Source of the DNA: Stramenopiles sp. TOSAG23-2
Taxonomy: Eukaryota > Sar
Assembly: GCA_900128395.1 (NCBI GenBank)
Contig: LT649292.1
Location: 1 to 44,689, forward strand
DNA: 44,689 nt
Direction of reading: 5' to 3'
Shown here: piece after piece, positions 19,401 through 28,150 of the stretch
How the letters are laid out: every line of letters starts with the position of its first letter
Position numbering within the stretch: position 1 is the stretch's first letter
Notes under the pieces: generated by a model
Seen by the model: only the letters and a program-made list of their open reading frames with translations
Told to the model about the DNA's origin: nothing
Database searches by the model: none
Translations under genes and position numbers: made by a program

Positions 19401-20396
19401 ATTGTTGGGGCAACTCTATTTGGTTATGTTATTGGTAATGTAGCTGCAATTACTATGTCAAATGATATTGCAAAAGCCAGAAAGGAGGATAAATTGCTGG
19501 AAGTATCGTCATATTTAAAAGAAAAACATGTGGCAAGATCATTGAAAAAAAAAGTGGAAGAATTTTTCCGTTATCTATTTGAAAATAGATCTGCGTTTGA
19601 TGAGCAAGACCTGTTGCATGAGTTACCGAAAAGCACGCGGGATAAAATTTGGTTACATTTATATGGAGAAGACGCCGATAGGTTCCAGCATACTCTTTTT
19701 AAATTGTTGAATAAGCCTGAAGCGTGCCAACTGTTATCGCACATGAAGCCACAGGTATACTCTTCCAACGATATAATTTATGAAACAGGAGATCCTGGAA
19801 ATGCTCTATATTTAGTACAGGTAGGAACAATTGTTGAGTTAAAAGGTGATGATGCAGTAATTGAAAACGGGGAACATAAAGACGATGTATTTCGAACTTA
19901 TAGGGAAGGTTCATACTTTGGAGAAAAAGCGTTAATGTTGAACATTTTACGTTTAAGTACTACGAAAGCAAAATCCCTTTCCACGGTTCTAATTCTATCG
20001 AAACACGCAATTGGGAGAATGGTAGAAAGTAGCTACGATATAGCTAGTTCCCTTGAACGGGTGATGAAAACTACTGTTAAATTAACTTTATCTAGGGAAC
20101 AGATGTCGCGCGCGACAGAAAATTCAAATCTGAGACATCGTGGTCAACAAAAAGTTTATTCCATGTTGTTGTCTAAAGCAAGAAACATTCGCAAAAAAAA
20201 AGGTGGAAGAAGCTCGCCTTTGCTTCGAACACAGTCTGCGTTTGAAGCAAAACCGAAAAAAAGAACAAGTAATGATGGAAATGCCAAGAAAGAAGGTGTT
20301 AATAATTTTCTTGAAGATGTGACAGATACAATAGTCGATGACATGGGCGAGGAGCTTAATCGAGTAGATGCTGATCGTGCTGGAGGCGGGTTTTAA
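16464..20396 (+). CDS. Double-unit voltage-gated cyclic-nucleotide-gated/EAG-type K+ channel
   Basis: The start is the first ATG (16464), giving 1310 residues; a TTG 12 codons upstream is in frame but not a likely start. The protein holds two complete channel units in one chain. Unit 1 has S1-S4 at about 120-255 with an Arg/Lys-rich S4 (LVRTLRLFRLMKLVRLLKL), pore filter GVGYGD near 333-338, then a C-linker and cNMP-binding fold near 445-580. A basic then strongly acidic linker follows (about 600-720). Unit 2 has S1 near 740, S4 RGLRLIRLLKLARVLKL near 860, filter TVGYGD near 957-963, and a second cNMP fold near 1075-1185. Fold 2 keeps FGEKAL and Arg-Leu-Ser-Thr of the phosphate-binding cassette. 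Fold 1 reads FGHECQ and lacks the Arg-Ser/Thr pair, so it probably does not bind nucleotide. Two such chains would build one four-unit pore. K+ selectivity is inferred from the filters. Confidence 0.88.
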   Translation: MAYHVMLAKQRQDDRNQEHLTTPSHSGRWDGGQENVAKSPETPGWQSHEQHTRHFWSGVINHHKKSYKVSAGDGMSISQVIQDTSAKKRMEEFESQKKLKGKLFIGGEKYKYICNPKHYKKMRWDMFIGAIILYTAIWTPMQIGFNIETKILTFFGIINILIDIMFVADLIVSFRTAYPDDHDGFLVVQPKKIAIHYFKTGWFFIDFVSTVPIDYIVMIASPEGSASSGARASKLVRTLRLFRLMKLVRLLKLQKLRDIIQELEINPGIMSLLQLLVVIFFIAHLLACFWNLVAISNEIPSTSWADQLGESYNATLGDQYVWAHYWTTATMMGVGYGDVSAITTGERVYSILAQTVGAFVFGWILATMTIFNESSDPRTARIDAHVQELKSYMRERKLPKKLQLQVIENLHYVYEVKSIFGEEEILAELSDHLADEVAINAYRKIINIFPLLQHSKGRLVRLLCVAMRPVYVEENDILYYQNRSSPGLYFVKTGMIIFTRINDYKDNDDKTIDVKGELIAMFTPSGHFGHECQGTKDKSLCFVRAAANCDILVVSKEDLENINEVPGLMTSLIKDGKALKKKISEVVTLHDDIREGKTPSNKRGVKVVQNGKFKSKIKKRSLSIARAKSSKHVFSQPSTTLQSNISKENLIHCIFNAKYKSKLPIGDDEEYEVDESEDDEEQKDGNEEGKKQTNSAIKALQRRFSRVAHLPATMIEANVTTNFLHEIGFIYPHGSTKQKWDGFVGILIIYSCIWIPFTLAFDIQATTWFEISMEWLIDILFFIDILITGRTVYPDPEKRAYVVDHKLIYRQYLKSWFVIDVLSTIPIDRIATFIAELGSTGNTDAGSSLRLMKLIRGLRLIRLLKLARVLKLGKIQDSIEEIFDSPNTFKMLKMILLLVVAAHFIGCIWFGVSGSYNTTADFQANHTWWGAINLHLPQYGKLDHYVASLYWAFTTMTTVGYGDITPVNRDERIAAIAIMIVGATLFGYVIGNVAAITMSNDIAKARKEDKLLEVSSYLKEKHVARSLKKKVEEFFRYLFENRSAFDEQDLLHELPKSTRDKIWLHLYGEDADRFQHTLFKLLNKPEACQLLSHMKPQVYSSNDIIYETGDPGNALYLVQVGTIVELKGDDAVIENGEHKDDVFRTYREGSYFGEKALMLNILRLSTTKAKSLSTVLILSKHAIGRMVESSYDIASSLERVMKTTVKLTLSREQMSRATENSNLRHRGQQKVYSMLLSKARNIRKKKGGRSSPLLRTQSAFEAKPKKRTSNDGNAKKEGVNNFLEDVTDTIVDDMGEELNRVDADRAGGGF

Positions 20397-20836
20397 AATA
20401 TTTGTTTTACTAATATATTATATTCATACGTCGTACACCACTCTTTTTAGTGATTATTATATATATGAACAATTATCACAGTACAGTATGGAAGTCATAA
20501 GTTTCCATAGTGTACTGTGTTAATGGGAGAGAAAATATGGACATAACGATGGTATGCTGGTATGCCAGCATGCCAGGTATGCCCTGGTATTAGTATGCTG
20601 GTATGCTAGACGCCTTAATAATTCTCGCCTTCTCTCCGCAATCATCACACATCATCTACTGTACTTATACTAATACATCATTTTTTTTGAAAATATACAA
20701 CAAAAAACACATACACATCTTTAATGATTGAATGAATGAATGGTATTATAAACAGTTTCAAAAGAGATATTAACTACCTATATATTAAAGTAAGACATCG
20801 ATTCCATAGGTTAGCGTAAATAATCTAAATATAAAT
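20397..20836. other. Spacer with hairpin and GGTATGC repeats
   Basis: It contains the hairpin listed at 20477-20519 and a cluster of GGTATGC/GCATACC-like repeats at about 20550-20612 (TATGCTGGTATGCCAGCATG and relatives), itself partly palindromic. It also holds the start region of ESS2. No gene is visible. Confidence 0.6.
20477..20519. repeat. Hairpin downstream of the channel gene
   Basis: CACAGTACAGTATGGAA (20477-20493) pairs with TTCCATAGTGTACTGTG (20503-20519), 15 of 17 positions, around a 9-nt loop. It lies 80 bp after the channel stop codon, so it would fall in the 3' UTR if the transcript extends that far. Confidence 0.75.
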
Positions 20837-21119
20837 ATGAGCGAGGATGATGGAGTATTTGCTCGTCCAAATATTGCAAATAATGATAATAATAATCTTT
20901 CTTTTATTGGACATTCGTTAATAGCTCCGTCTGAAATTTCTGTATCATCAATGGCATCCTCATATATGTCTACGAAAATGTTAGGTAAAAAGCGTATATT
21001 GCGAGAACACGAATTTGTTGAAGGCCTTAGCAATGTTATAGAAAAGCAATTTTTCCCAGATTTAAAACGATTAAAAGCTCAAGCTGCTGGGATAGAATAT
21101 GATGAAGAAGTTGATAATC

Positions 21120-21151
<32 letters not shown>

Positions 21152-22090
21152 TTTGTTGGTGTAGTTGATAATGAGGATGGAACAACGACGCAGTATACTG
21201 CACCACGAGAGGGTGACTTAGACCATCTTGATAGTGCACAGTCCAAATTATTTGAATTGGCTGGTCTTGTCCCACCGTCTGCGTTGTCTACTTCATCCGA
21301 GGAAAAGCCATTAAAAGTCTCTCGTTCCAGTCGTCAAGAACAATATAATAAAATATCATGTAAATCAAATTTAGAAAAAAAAAATGAAACTATAGATGAA
21401 TTTTTATCAAAAAATACTAGTCAAGATAATTATGAATATCATAAATTACAAGAACAATCAAAAAAAGAACATCGTGAAAAACATCCATGGGTATATGATA
21501 ATGATAAAGATAAGAAGGCATTATTAATTGATGATAAGAAGCAACAAGAAAGATTGATGTTAAAAAATAATGTTGATCATGATAAACAAAAAATAATGAT
21601 GTTAGATGATAAGAAGAATGAGACAAAACGTCTTGCAATTGTTAGTAGTAGTAGTATGAAAAAAATGAAAAATAATAATACCATTAATAATAAAGGTAGC
21701 ATACGATATAATGCTACGCAATATGATCAAATTGGTGTTAGGAAAAATCCTACAAAGAGTGTTAAAAAGCAAAGAAATACACAAGATTATCAAAATAGTC
21801 ATTATGGTGGCGGAGATGATCATTATAGTTTAGTTTTATCCTCAACTTATGGTGATGAGGATAATATGAGTATGATGTCTGGTCGATCAAATAGTGTAGC
21901 AGGGACGAGATCAAGAATGCACAATGGTGGGGGTGGTTTGCCAAGATGGGGTAGTGGTACATCTTCAATACAATCTTCCAGTCGATCCAATAGAATCAAT
22001 CGTATGAGTAATAGCGCAAGAGCTTTAGCATTGAAATTATTAGAAAAGGATAGACAAGGAGGGAAAAACAAGTCGTCTGCGTTTTCGTAA
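20837..22090 (+). CDS. ESS2: ESS2 (DGCR14/Es2)-like spliceosome-associated protein
   Basis: This 417-residue protein matches the nuclear Es2/DGCR14 family, found with late (C-complex) spliceosomes. The N-terminal block HEFVEGLSNVIEKQFFPDLKRLKAQ (about 57-81) is the family hallmark. The second hallmark is TIDEFLSKNTSQDNYEYHKL (about 183-202), followed by KKEHREKHPWVYD. The C-terminal GLPRWGSGTSS block and ARALALKLLEK replace the family's C-terminal conserved ends. Between these are Asn, Lys and Ser-rich runs, including about 12 consecutive AAT codons near 21121-21150. The gene has no intron even though the family acts in splicing; the window shows that the organism does splice. The start is the first ATG, 17 residues before FIGHS. 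Confidence 0.82.
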
Positions 22091-22399
22091 AAAAATTATA
22101 TGCATACGACGCGTATCATATCATATACGGGTAATGCATACTGGCCATATATCATATATGATACATTTGACCCATTGGGTACGAAGTTATACATGATGAT
22201 ATATGATATCATACTTATACTATTTTAATAAAAATATATTATATATATATATACATATTTAAATAACCTAGATTAATTTAATATTTTATAATATAATAAA
22301 AATATTTTTTTTTATTTTTTTTTATATTTAAATATTATGTACATGTACGTATTTTATAAAAAATATAAATTTATAATTTATATAATACGATTTTATACG
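22091..22399. other. Convergent AT-rich spacer
   Basis: Many overlapping ATATATG/CATATAT palindromes (for example 22113-22165) and poly-T/poly-A runs near 22300-22340. No gene is visible; it carries the 3' ends of ESS2 and of the FMC1-like gene. Confidence 0.6.
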
Positions 22400-22687
22400 T
22401 CAATCATCATGCATATTTAATCCTACACGTCTAGCAGAGCGGCGAACTAACTCTTTTCCATCAAGCAAACGCTCTGCACCACTATCCAATATGATTAATC
22501 GATTTTTTTCTCTCGTAGCAGCTAACATTTCTGCATAGTCGGCTGCCATATTTTTCATTTTATTTAATTCTTTTTCATCTTGTATATTACTAGATTCACG
22601 AAAGCGCTGGATTACATTAGCGCCACGTGTAGTTTTAGATCCAACACTTCTTAATATTGAACGAAGGGATGCACGTACAGCTGCCAT
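22400..22687 (-). CDS. FMC1/LYR-like mitochondrial assembly factor (95 aa)
   Basis: A short basic protein starting MAAVRASLRSILRSVGSK, with a helical middle and a C-terminus reading ERLLDGKELVRRSARRVGLNMHD. The opening (aromatic/Leu-Arg helix) and the closing ARRVGL-x-M/L-P-like block resemble FMC1-type members of the LYR superfamily, which assist assembly of the mitochondrial F1 ATP synthase. Length (about 95-110 residues) fits. The strict Leu-Tyr-Arg triplet is absent; LRS and ILRS stand in its place. The N-terminus rich in Arg/Ser/Ala is compatible with import into mitochondria. I am fairly sure that it is a real gene and only moderately sure of the family. Confidence 0.6.
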   Translation of the reverse strand: MAAVRASLRSILRSVGSKTTRGANVIQRFRESSNIQDEKELNKMKNMAADYAEMLAATREKNRLIILDSGAERLLDGKELVRRSARRVGLNMHDD

Positions 22688-23723
22688 TGTATCTATAAAA
22701 CTAGTGAAAATTACGATGTATAATACAAAAGAAGAAGATACTGTCTGTTTATATGTTCTTTGGCTAAATAAATGGATGGACCTTTTGCACTTTGCTTTTC
22801 TTCTTCTTCTTCTTCTTTTTTTTTGTTTTCTATGGGTGCATGGATTGATTTTTGGATTTTTTTTGAGCCAAAAAAAAAATCAGTATAGCTATAGATAGGT
22901 TGATGGATTTAGAAATAAGTATGAATTATAATAGTCTAATGTATTACTATAATTTATTTTTTTATAGCTGAAGAAAAACCACCTTAAAAAATATTTTTAA
23001 AAACTCCCTACCATGCTATAATGTAAATGTAAATGGGACCATGGGATAGTAAGCCTTGTAAATAAGACGGATGAAACTCTCCTCAAAACTCAAAACAGGC
23101 GTGGTCAAATTAGTACAGATTTAGTATACTATAAATATATATTTATATAGTATAATATAAAAAATCGGATATTCTAGATATTTTCATCCAATTAACATTG
23201 GTCATTTTTGGATTTTATGGATTTATTATCTTCCAAGATCTACCTATCAAATATTTATAGTATACTAAATCTGTACTAATTTGACCACGCCTGTTTTGAG
23301 GAGAGTTTCATCCGTCTTATTTAGAATATCCGATTTTTTATATTATCCTATCAAATATATATTTATAGTATACTAAATCTGTACTAATTAGACCACGCCT
23401 GTTTTGAGGAGAGTTTCATCCGTCTTATTTACAAGGATTAACAGGATGATTGAACTTCTTTCGTCTAACGCGGTTAATCATCTTCTTCCTTAATAATAAA
23501 AAAAAAAAAATCTTTATTCTAACTACATCATATACAAATTACAATTATACCAAGCATACACATTCTACTATTAGTATTATTTATATTGAATTTCGGAAAA
23601 TGAAAAAAATAAGAAAAAACGTTTTGATGTGTGTATGTGTGTGTGTGGATTATAATATATGAAAATTACTGATAAGCAATTATATAGTTTGAAGAAACAG
23701 GAAAAATAAAAAAAGCAATTAAA
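22688..23723. other. Spacer holding a foldback element
   Basis: Contains the 383-bp foldback element listed separately, CTT and poly-T tracts near 22800-22870, and a TG run near 23625-23648. Open stretches at 22704 and 23450 are low-complexity and unlike proteins, and I see no gene. Confidence 0.6.
23054..23436. mobile_element. 383-bp foldback (MITE-like) element
   Basis: The element starts CCTTGTAAATAAGACGGATG at 23054 and ends with the exact reverse complement, ending ACAAGG at 23436. The arms are long: about 120 bp of the left arm (through GGCGTGGTC, TTAGTACAGATTTAGTATAC and AAAAAATCGGATATTCTA) pair with 23310-23436. An additional, shorter copy of the right arm (about 23250-23322) sits inside. 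The left arm has a small internal duplication (CAAAACTCAAAAC). There is no coding capacity. No clear target-site duplication is visible at the ends. Confidence 0.82.
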
Positions 23724-25817
23724 ATGAAGGTACTTCATATATTTATAATATGTGTGTGTGTAACGTCATGTATATCAATGAGGCTAGTTGAAAATAACTC
23801 ATGTAGTAGCAACGGAAATGGAAACATATGCTCACCAAATACGGTAACATCCTCCTCAACAACAACATCAAATTCTGCTGGAGCAAAAACAGGTACAGAT
23901 GCGACGCCAAAAGTATCGCAAAACATGGGTTTGAGAAACAAATTGAAAACCTCGCCGACAAATGGTAAATCCTCGAATTTAACCCCACATATTCTTGTTG
24001 TATTATTCGATGATCTTGGATACCACGACCTGGGTGAGTTTTCAGATACGAAACGTCACCTATGTAGCACGCCAGTTATGAACAACTTAATGAATACTGG
24101 TATAAAATTGAAAAAATTTTATTCCATGCCTATCTGTTCTCCTACTCGTGCAGCATTAATGACCGGCCGATACCCTATACGTTATGGCGGCCATGTTGGT
24201 ACAACACCAGGTTTAGCTGCAGATCAAGGATGGGCACCAATTGGAGAACCTATCATGGCAGAAAGGTTTCAAGATATAGGATATTCTACGTACATGGCTG
24301 GTAAATGGCATTTAGGACGTGCAGGCCATCCGCAAACTCCAACTGGTCGTGGTTTTCAAGAATTTTATGGAAAGTATGAAGGTGGTGGAGATCATTGGAC
24401 GCATACAGTGGATATTCGAGCAGATTCCAGAGATGGATCAGTATGGCCAGGGCACCCAGATTATACAGCTGCAAGTGGAGCAATGGATTTAAAACACGAT
24501 CGTTGGATATTAAATAAAAACACTGGAAAAAAATCACATGTGCATGAACATATTTTCCATATGAATGGAACACATTCATCAGATGTATTTGGTATGGCTG
24601 CAGAAAAGATGATATTATCCCATGACGCAGATAAACCAATGTTTATGTATTTACCATTTCAAGCACCACATTGGCCGGTACAAAATCCAGCAGGTACGGA
24701 AGAGATTCATGAACATATTCCAGGAAAGCAACGTCGAAAATGGTGTGGCCTAATCTCACACATAGATCAAAACGTTGGCCGTGTAATAAGTGCATTGAAA
24801 GCTAAGAAAATGTATGAAAACACATTTATTTTTGTTTTTAGTGATAATGGTGGTGATGTAAGGACTGGTGCATCGAATCATCCGTATCGTGGAGATAAAA
24901 TGAGTCCATGGGAAGGTGGCACAAAATCTCCAGCGTTTATTCATTCAGCAAATCGAAACTTAATTCCTGAAAATTTACGAGGAACGGAAAGTCAAGCTCT
25001 TGGGCATGTAACTGATTTATTTCCAACCTTACTTGGAATGGTTGGTGGTGATACTAGTCCAACAAAAACTGGACCGTTGGATGGATATGATTTATATTCA
25101 GCTTGGAAATCCGGTTCCAATGATAGCCCACGAAAGGAAATGTTGTACAATATTGATCCTTTCGGATTAGCTACTGCAGCAAGTGGTTTCATGGCTGGTA
25201 ATGTTAATAGTTTAGGGAAGAGAACACAAGCACCAGATCCACGAATGATGACGAGAATGGGTATGAATGGTAACATACCAGAAGATTATGCAGCTATCCG
25301 TGTTGGAAAGTACAAATTAATAACTGGTCAACCTGGGCGATCTGATTGGTATGGTACAGATCCATCGGAGACATGGAAAGCAGCTTACATAATGGGCCCC
25401 GATGCAACAAATTATGAATTACTTGAAAGTGGCGGACCTTATGGAGATATGAAATTGAGTGATGCTGGACAGGCAAAAGTGAAAAGGGAAAAATTGTACA
25501 AGAAAGAAGATTTTGAGCGCACAGTGAAACAATTATTTTTATTTGATTTAGATGTAGATCCAGCTGAACACAACGATATATCTGCACACCATCCCGATAT
25601 TGTTGAAAAATTAAAAGCAAGGCTTGAGACATATGCAGCTACTATGGCTGAACCATTATTGCGAGTACCGGACACTGTGTGGACAAAAGAAAAGAAAGCA
25701 CATATGAAAGCAAGAAGAAGAACTGGGCAAAGACGCTTTCCTGGTGTTCCAGTAGTAGTAGCTGATTGGTGGGATACGGAGGAAGAAATGGCAAAAAATA
25801 TGCAAAGTAAATTGTAA
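23724..25817 (+). CDS. Secreted formylglycine-dependent arylsulfatase
   Basis: This 697-residue sulfatase has a signal peptide (about 1-19) and a Ser/Thr/Asn-rich stem to about 85. The sulfatase fold starts at HILVVLFDDLGYHD, with metal ligands Asp96 and Asp97. The active-site motif is CSPTR (Cys138), the site converted to formylglycine, in the context PICSPTRAALMTGRYPIRYG. GKWHLGR (about 193-199) and FVFSDNGG (about 370-377) supply further catalytic Lys, His, Asp and Asn. The context resembles arylsulfatase B/I/J-like enzymes (GalNAc-4-sulfatase class) more than steroid sulfatase, but the substrate cannot be told. It would act in lysosome-like compartments or outside the cell on sulfated polysaccharides. 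No anchor is seen at the C-terminus. A formylglycine-generating enzyme must be encoded elsewhere. Confidence 0.92.
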   Translation: MKVLHIFIICVCVTSCISMRLVENNSCSSNGNGNICSPNTVTSSSTTTSNSAGAKTGTDATPKVSQNMGLRNKLKTSPTNGKSSNLTPHILVVLFDDLGYHDLGEFSDTKRHLCSTPVMNNLMNTGIKLKKFYSMPICSPTRAALMTGRYPIRYGGHVGTTPGLAADQGWAPIGEPIMAERFQDIGYSTYMAGKWHLGRAGHPQTPTGRGFQEFYGKYEGGGDHWTHTVDIRADSRDGSVWPGHPDYTAASGAMDLKHDRWILNKNTGKKSHVHEHIFHMNGTHSSDVFGMAAEKMILSHDADKPMFMYLPFQAPHWPVQNPAGTEEIHEHIPGKQRRKWCGLISHIDQNVGRVISALKAKKMYENTFIFVFSDNGGDVRTGASNHPYRGDKMSPWEGGTKSPAFIHSANRNLIPENLRGTESQALGHVTDLFPTLLGMVGGDTSPTKTGPLDGYDLYSAWKSGSNDSPRKEMLYNIDPFGLATAASGFMAGNVNSLGKRTQAPDPRMMTRMGMNGNIPEDYAAIRVGKYKLITGQPGRSDWYGTDPSETWKAAYIMGPDATNYELLESGGPYGDMKLSDAGQAKVKREKLYKKEDFERTVKQLFLFDLDVDPAEHNDISAHHPDIVEKLKARLETYAATMAEPLLRVPDTVWTKEKKAHMKARRRTGQRRFPGVPVVVADWWDTEEEMAKNMQSKL

Positions 25818-26340
25818 TATATTATGATGGTTAGAATCTAAGTTATAATAATTGTAATATATAATGCATGGCCCGGCATAGGCAGGGGGGCTGTGTCTTT
25901 TCCTAAAATTTTAAAAAAAAAAAATTATTTTTTATATTTTTTTTTATAATTAATATTAATTCGTACGAGTCGTATATATTTTATTTGGATGCTGTGTTAA
26001 ATAGTGTTAATGCTGAAAACAGTATACTATTTGTGAGTAGATTAAAAATAAGTTAATTGAAGAAGATAGACTCCGGACGACTAATCCTTTTATAATTATC
26101 AGAGTGTATTAAATATTTAGACTTGAAGCTCTAATTTAAATTGCATATATATCCGCACTATGAGTTATATATAGATATATACTTCGTATAGATTAAAATA
26201 TTTTATTTGTACTGTTTTCTCTAATATATGTGTCTCTCGGATTTTACACGAACACGCAATTCACACACCTGTATTTCAATTTTCTGGTTTTCTTTTTTGT
26301 TGTTGTGTATCATATGATTTTCCTCTCGTAAACTTTTTCT
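25818..26340. other. Convergent spacer between the arylsulfatase and the MRH protein
   Basis: AT-rich, with a short GC-rich piece around 25865-25900 (ATGGCCCGGCATAGGCAGGG) and poly-A/poly-T runs near 25910-25950. No gene is visible. Confidence 0.6.
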
Positions 26341-27342
26341 TTAAATGCCACTATTTCTTGAACCTGTTGCTTTGCCATATCTAGCGCCACGTTTTCCACT
26401 ACTACTATTACCAGCGCCAAAATCACCACCGCCTGAACCACCACCGGAGCCACTTAATAAGCTCCCAACTCCATTCTCTTGCACTTGTTTAATCTTTTCC
26501 ATGGTAAATGAGAATCCATCTTGTACTAAATTTGGAAAATCCATCCAAAAATTATAATTTGGTATTAATTCAATTCCCCACGGTTTATTCATGTAAAACT
26601 TTTGTATTGCAACTCCTAATATACAATACAAGGTAAAAATGGTCAAAAGGAAAGTTAACAATTTCATTATATGCGATTTACCTGTAGATGGGCATACTTC
26701 AGCAGATTGAAATACATATTGTGTATTGCATGTTGCCTCTTTTTTTACTTCAGTAAAAAATTTACTTGGATCTTTAGCTGTTAAATCACATTCCAATTTC
26801 AACGTAACACTACGTGATGTTGCTTTTGCTGGATCACACATATCCCCATTTAAATATGTTAGCTCCAAATTTTTTCCCCATGGATTTTTATCTGACTTTC
26901 CAGCATCCGTAACTTTCCACTTTGCACCAGCCAATCGACCTAACACACGGCACGTTTCGCCTGCTGGTATTTTTAATGCCTCTGTTGCTGGGGCTGGCTC
27001 ATTTTGACAATTAACTAATGTATTAGCACATAAGTTCATACGATATATAAATTGTATATTAGGACCAACTTGAATAATTTTTGTATAATCTTCTCCTCCT
27101 GATTTGCGCAGGTGTGAAAAATCATAATGCAATCCTTGTGGAGTTTGGAAGCTACACTGCCCAGTACTCATTGGCTTGCTGTCACCACCTGCATCGCCAC
27201 TACCCGCACCGCCACCAATACCCCCGGATGGATTGGTTGGGTCATTTTTAGGAGAAGCTGGTACAATACCTTGTGCATTCATAAACCAACATTGTGTTGC
27301 TACAACGATAATACCAATAAATAATATTTTATTTAACATCAT
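26341..27342 (-). CDS. MRH-domain single-pass receptor, Atg27/cation-dependent M6PR-like
   Basis: This 333-residue type I membrane protein has a signal peptide (about 1-24) and a Gly/Pro-rich spacer to 60. A mannose-6-phosphate-receptor-homology domain covers about 61-218. Its marks are GQCSFQ, paired cysteines (C63, C105, C112, C131, C169, C185, C205, C217), the LTYLNGDMC block, VTLKLECD and the closing CNTQYVFQSAEVC. One transmembrane helix is at about 226-247. After it comes NKPWGIELIPNYNFWMDFPNLVQDG, the juxtamembrane block typical of Atg27/M6PR-type proteins, and a Gly/Ser/Arg-rich cytosolic tail. It probably cycles between Golgi, endosome and autophagic membranes as a cargo receptor. 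The sugar-binding Arg and Glu cannot be assigned with certainty, so lectin activity is open. Confidence 0.82.
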   Translation of the reverse strand: MMLNKILFIGIIVVATQCWFMNAQGIVPASPKNDPTNPSGGIGGGAGSGDAGGDSKPMSTGQCSFQTPQGLHYDFSHLRKSGGEDYTKIIQVGPNIQFIYRMNLCANTLVNCQNEPAPATEALKIPAGETCRVLGRLAGAKWKVTDAGKSDKNPWGKNLELTYLNGDMCDPAKATSRSVTLKLECDLTAKDPSKFFTEVKKEATCNTQYVFQSAEVCPSTGKSHIMKLLTFLLTIFTLYCILGVAIQKFYMNKPWGIELIPNYNFWMDFPNLVQDGFSFTMEKIKQVQENGVGSLLSGSGGGSGGGDFGAGNSSSGKRGARYGKATGSRNSGI

Positions 27343-28150
27343 TCTTTTTTTTTTTTATTTATATATATATATATTAATTGATATGAAACTTTATCTATCT
27401 ATTTATATAATAAACTAATATCGAATGATTGATTCACTATTTTTTTTCTATTTGTTGTTACTTCGTATTTATGATATGTTCCCCTGATTCATTCTATTCT
27501 CTATGTATTTATGGTATATCCGGATATCTATTATTTATCAACTGTAAATAAAATAATAATAATAATACAAGTTGTAAAGAAGAAGGTGTGGTTGTTGCTC
27601 CCTGGCTGAGGCTGTTGTACAGTCCTGTATGCCTGGTAGACCTTTGCCATGCCGGAGGCTTGGTTTTCTACTTTTCTTGGGAGGAATGTGTCGTTGTATT
27701 ATATTTCAATTATACGAGTTACTAGGAGCACACCATCGTCAAACACTGTATATAGTTACTAGGAGCACACCATTGTATTAGTCGTCTGTGTCGTCAAACA
27801 CAGCTGACACATACGAGTTACTAGTATAGCACACCATCGTTTAAAACTATCATCTAGGCAATATAACACTTTATTATACTTCTACAATACAATTCCCGTG
27901 ATCGAGTGAAGGATTAGCTCTCAAAGAAGAAATTAAAAAAAAGAAGGGGATGTAAAATGCATTTATATACCAATATATACATCAAACAAAAAAATGTAGA
28001 ATATCGTAATCGTTAATTTCATTTCTAAAAATATAACAATTATCATCTTATTTACACTGTCGTTTGTTTTTCTTTAATACGGTAGAAAGAATATATATAT
28101 ATATATACATATACATATTTCAAAAGATTGAAAGAGGAAATTAGGAAAGA
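27343..28150. other. Divergent spacer with imperfect repeats
   Basis: No gene is visible. It holds a more GC-rich stretch near 27600-27660 and three copies of GTTACTAG(GAG/TATA)-CACACCAT at about 27717, 27755 and 27816, with TCGTCAAACAC repeated in between (listed separately). Both neighbouring promoters must lie here. Confidence 0.6.
27713..27840. repeat. Triplicated GTTACTAGGAGCACACCAT repeat
   Basis: ACGAGTTACTAGGAGCACAC at about 27715, TAGTTACTAGGAGCACACCA at about 27753, and ACGAGTTACTAG-TATAGCACACCATCG at about 27813. The spacing is uneven (about 39 and 60 bp). TCGTCAAACAC follows the first and precedes the third. This is a degenerate small direct repeat array upstream of the secreted-protein gene. 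Confidence 0.75.
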
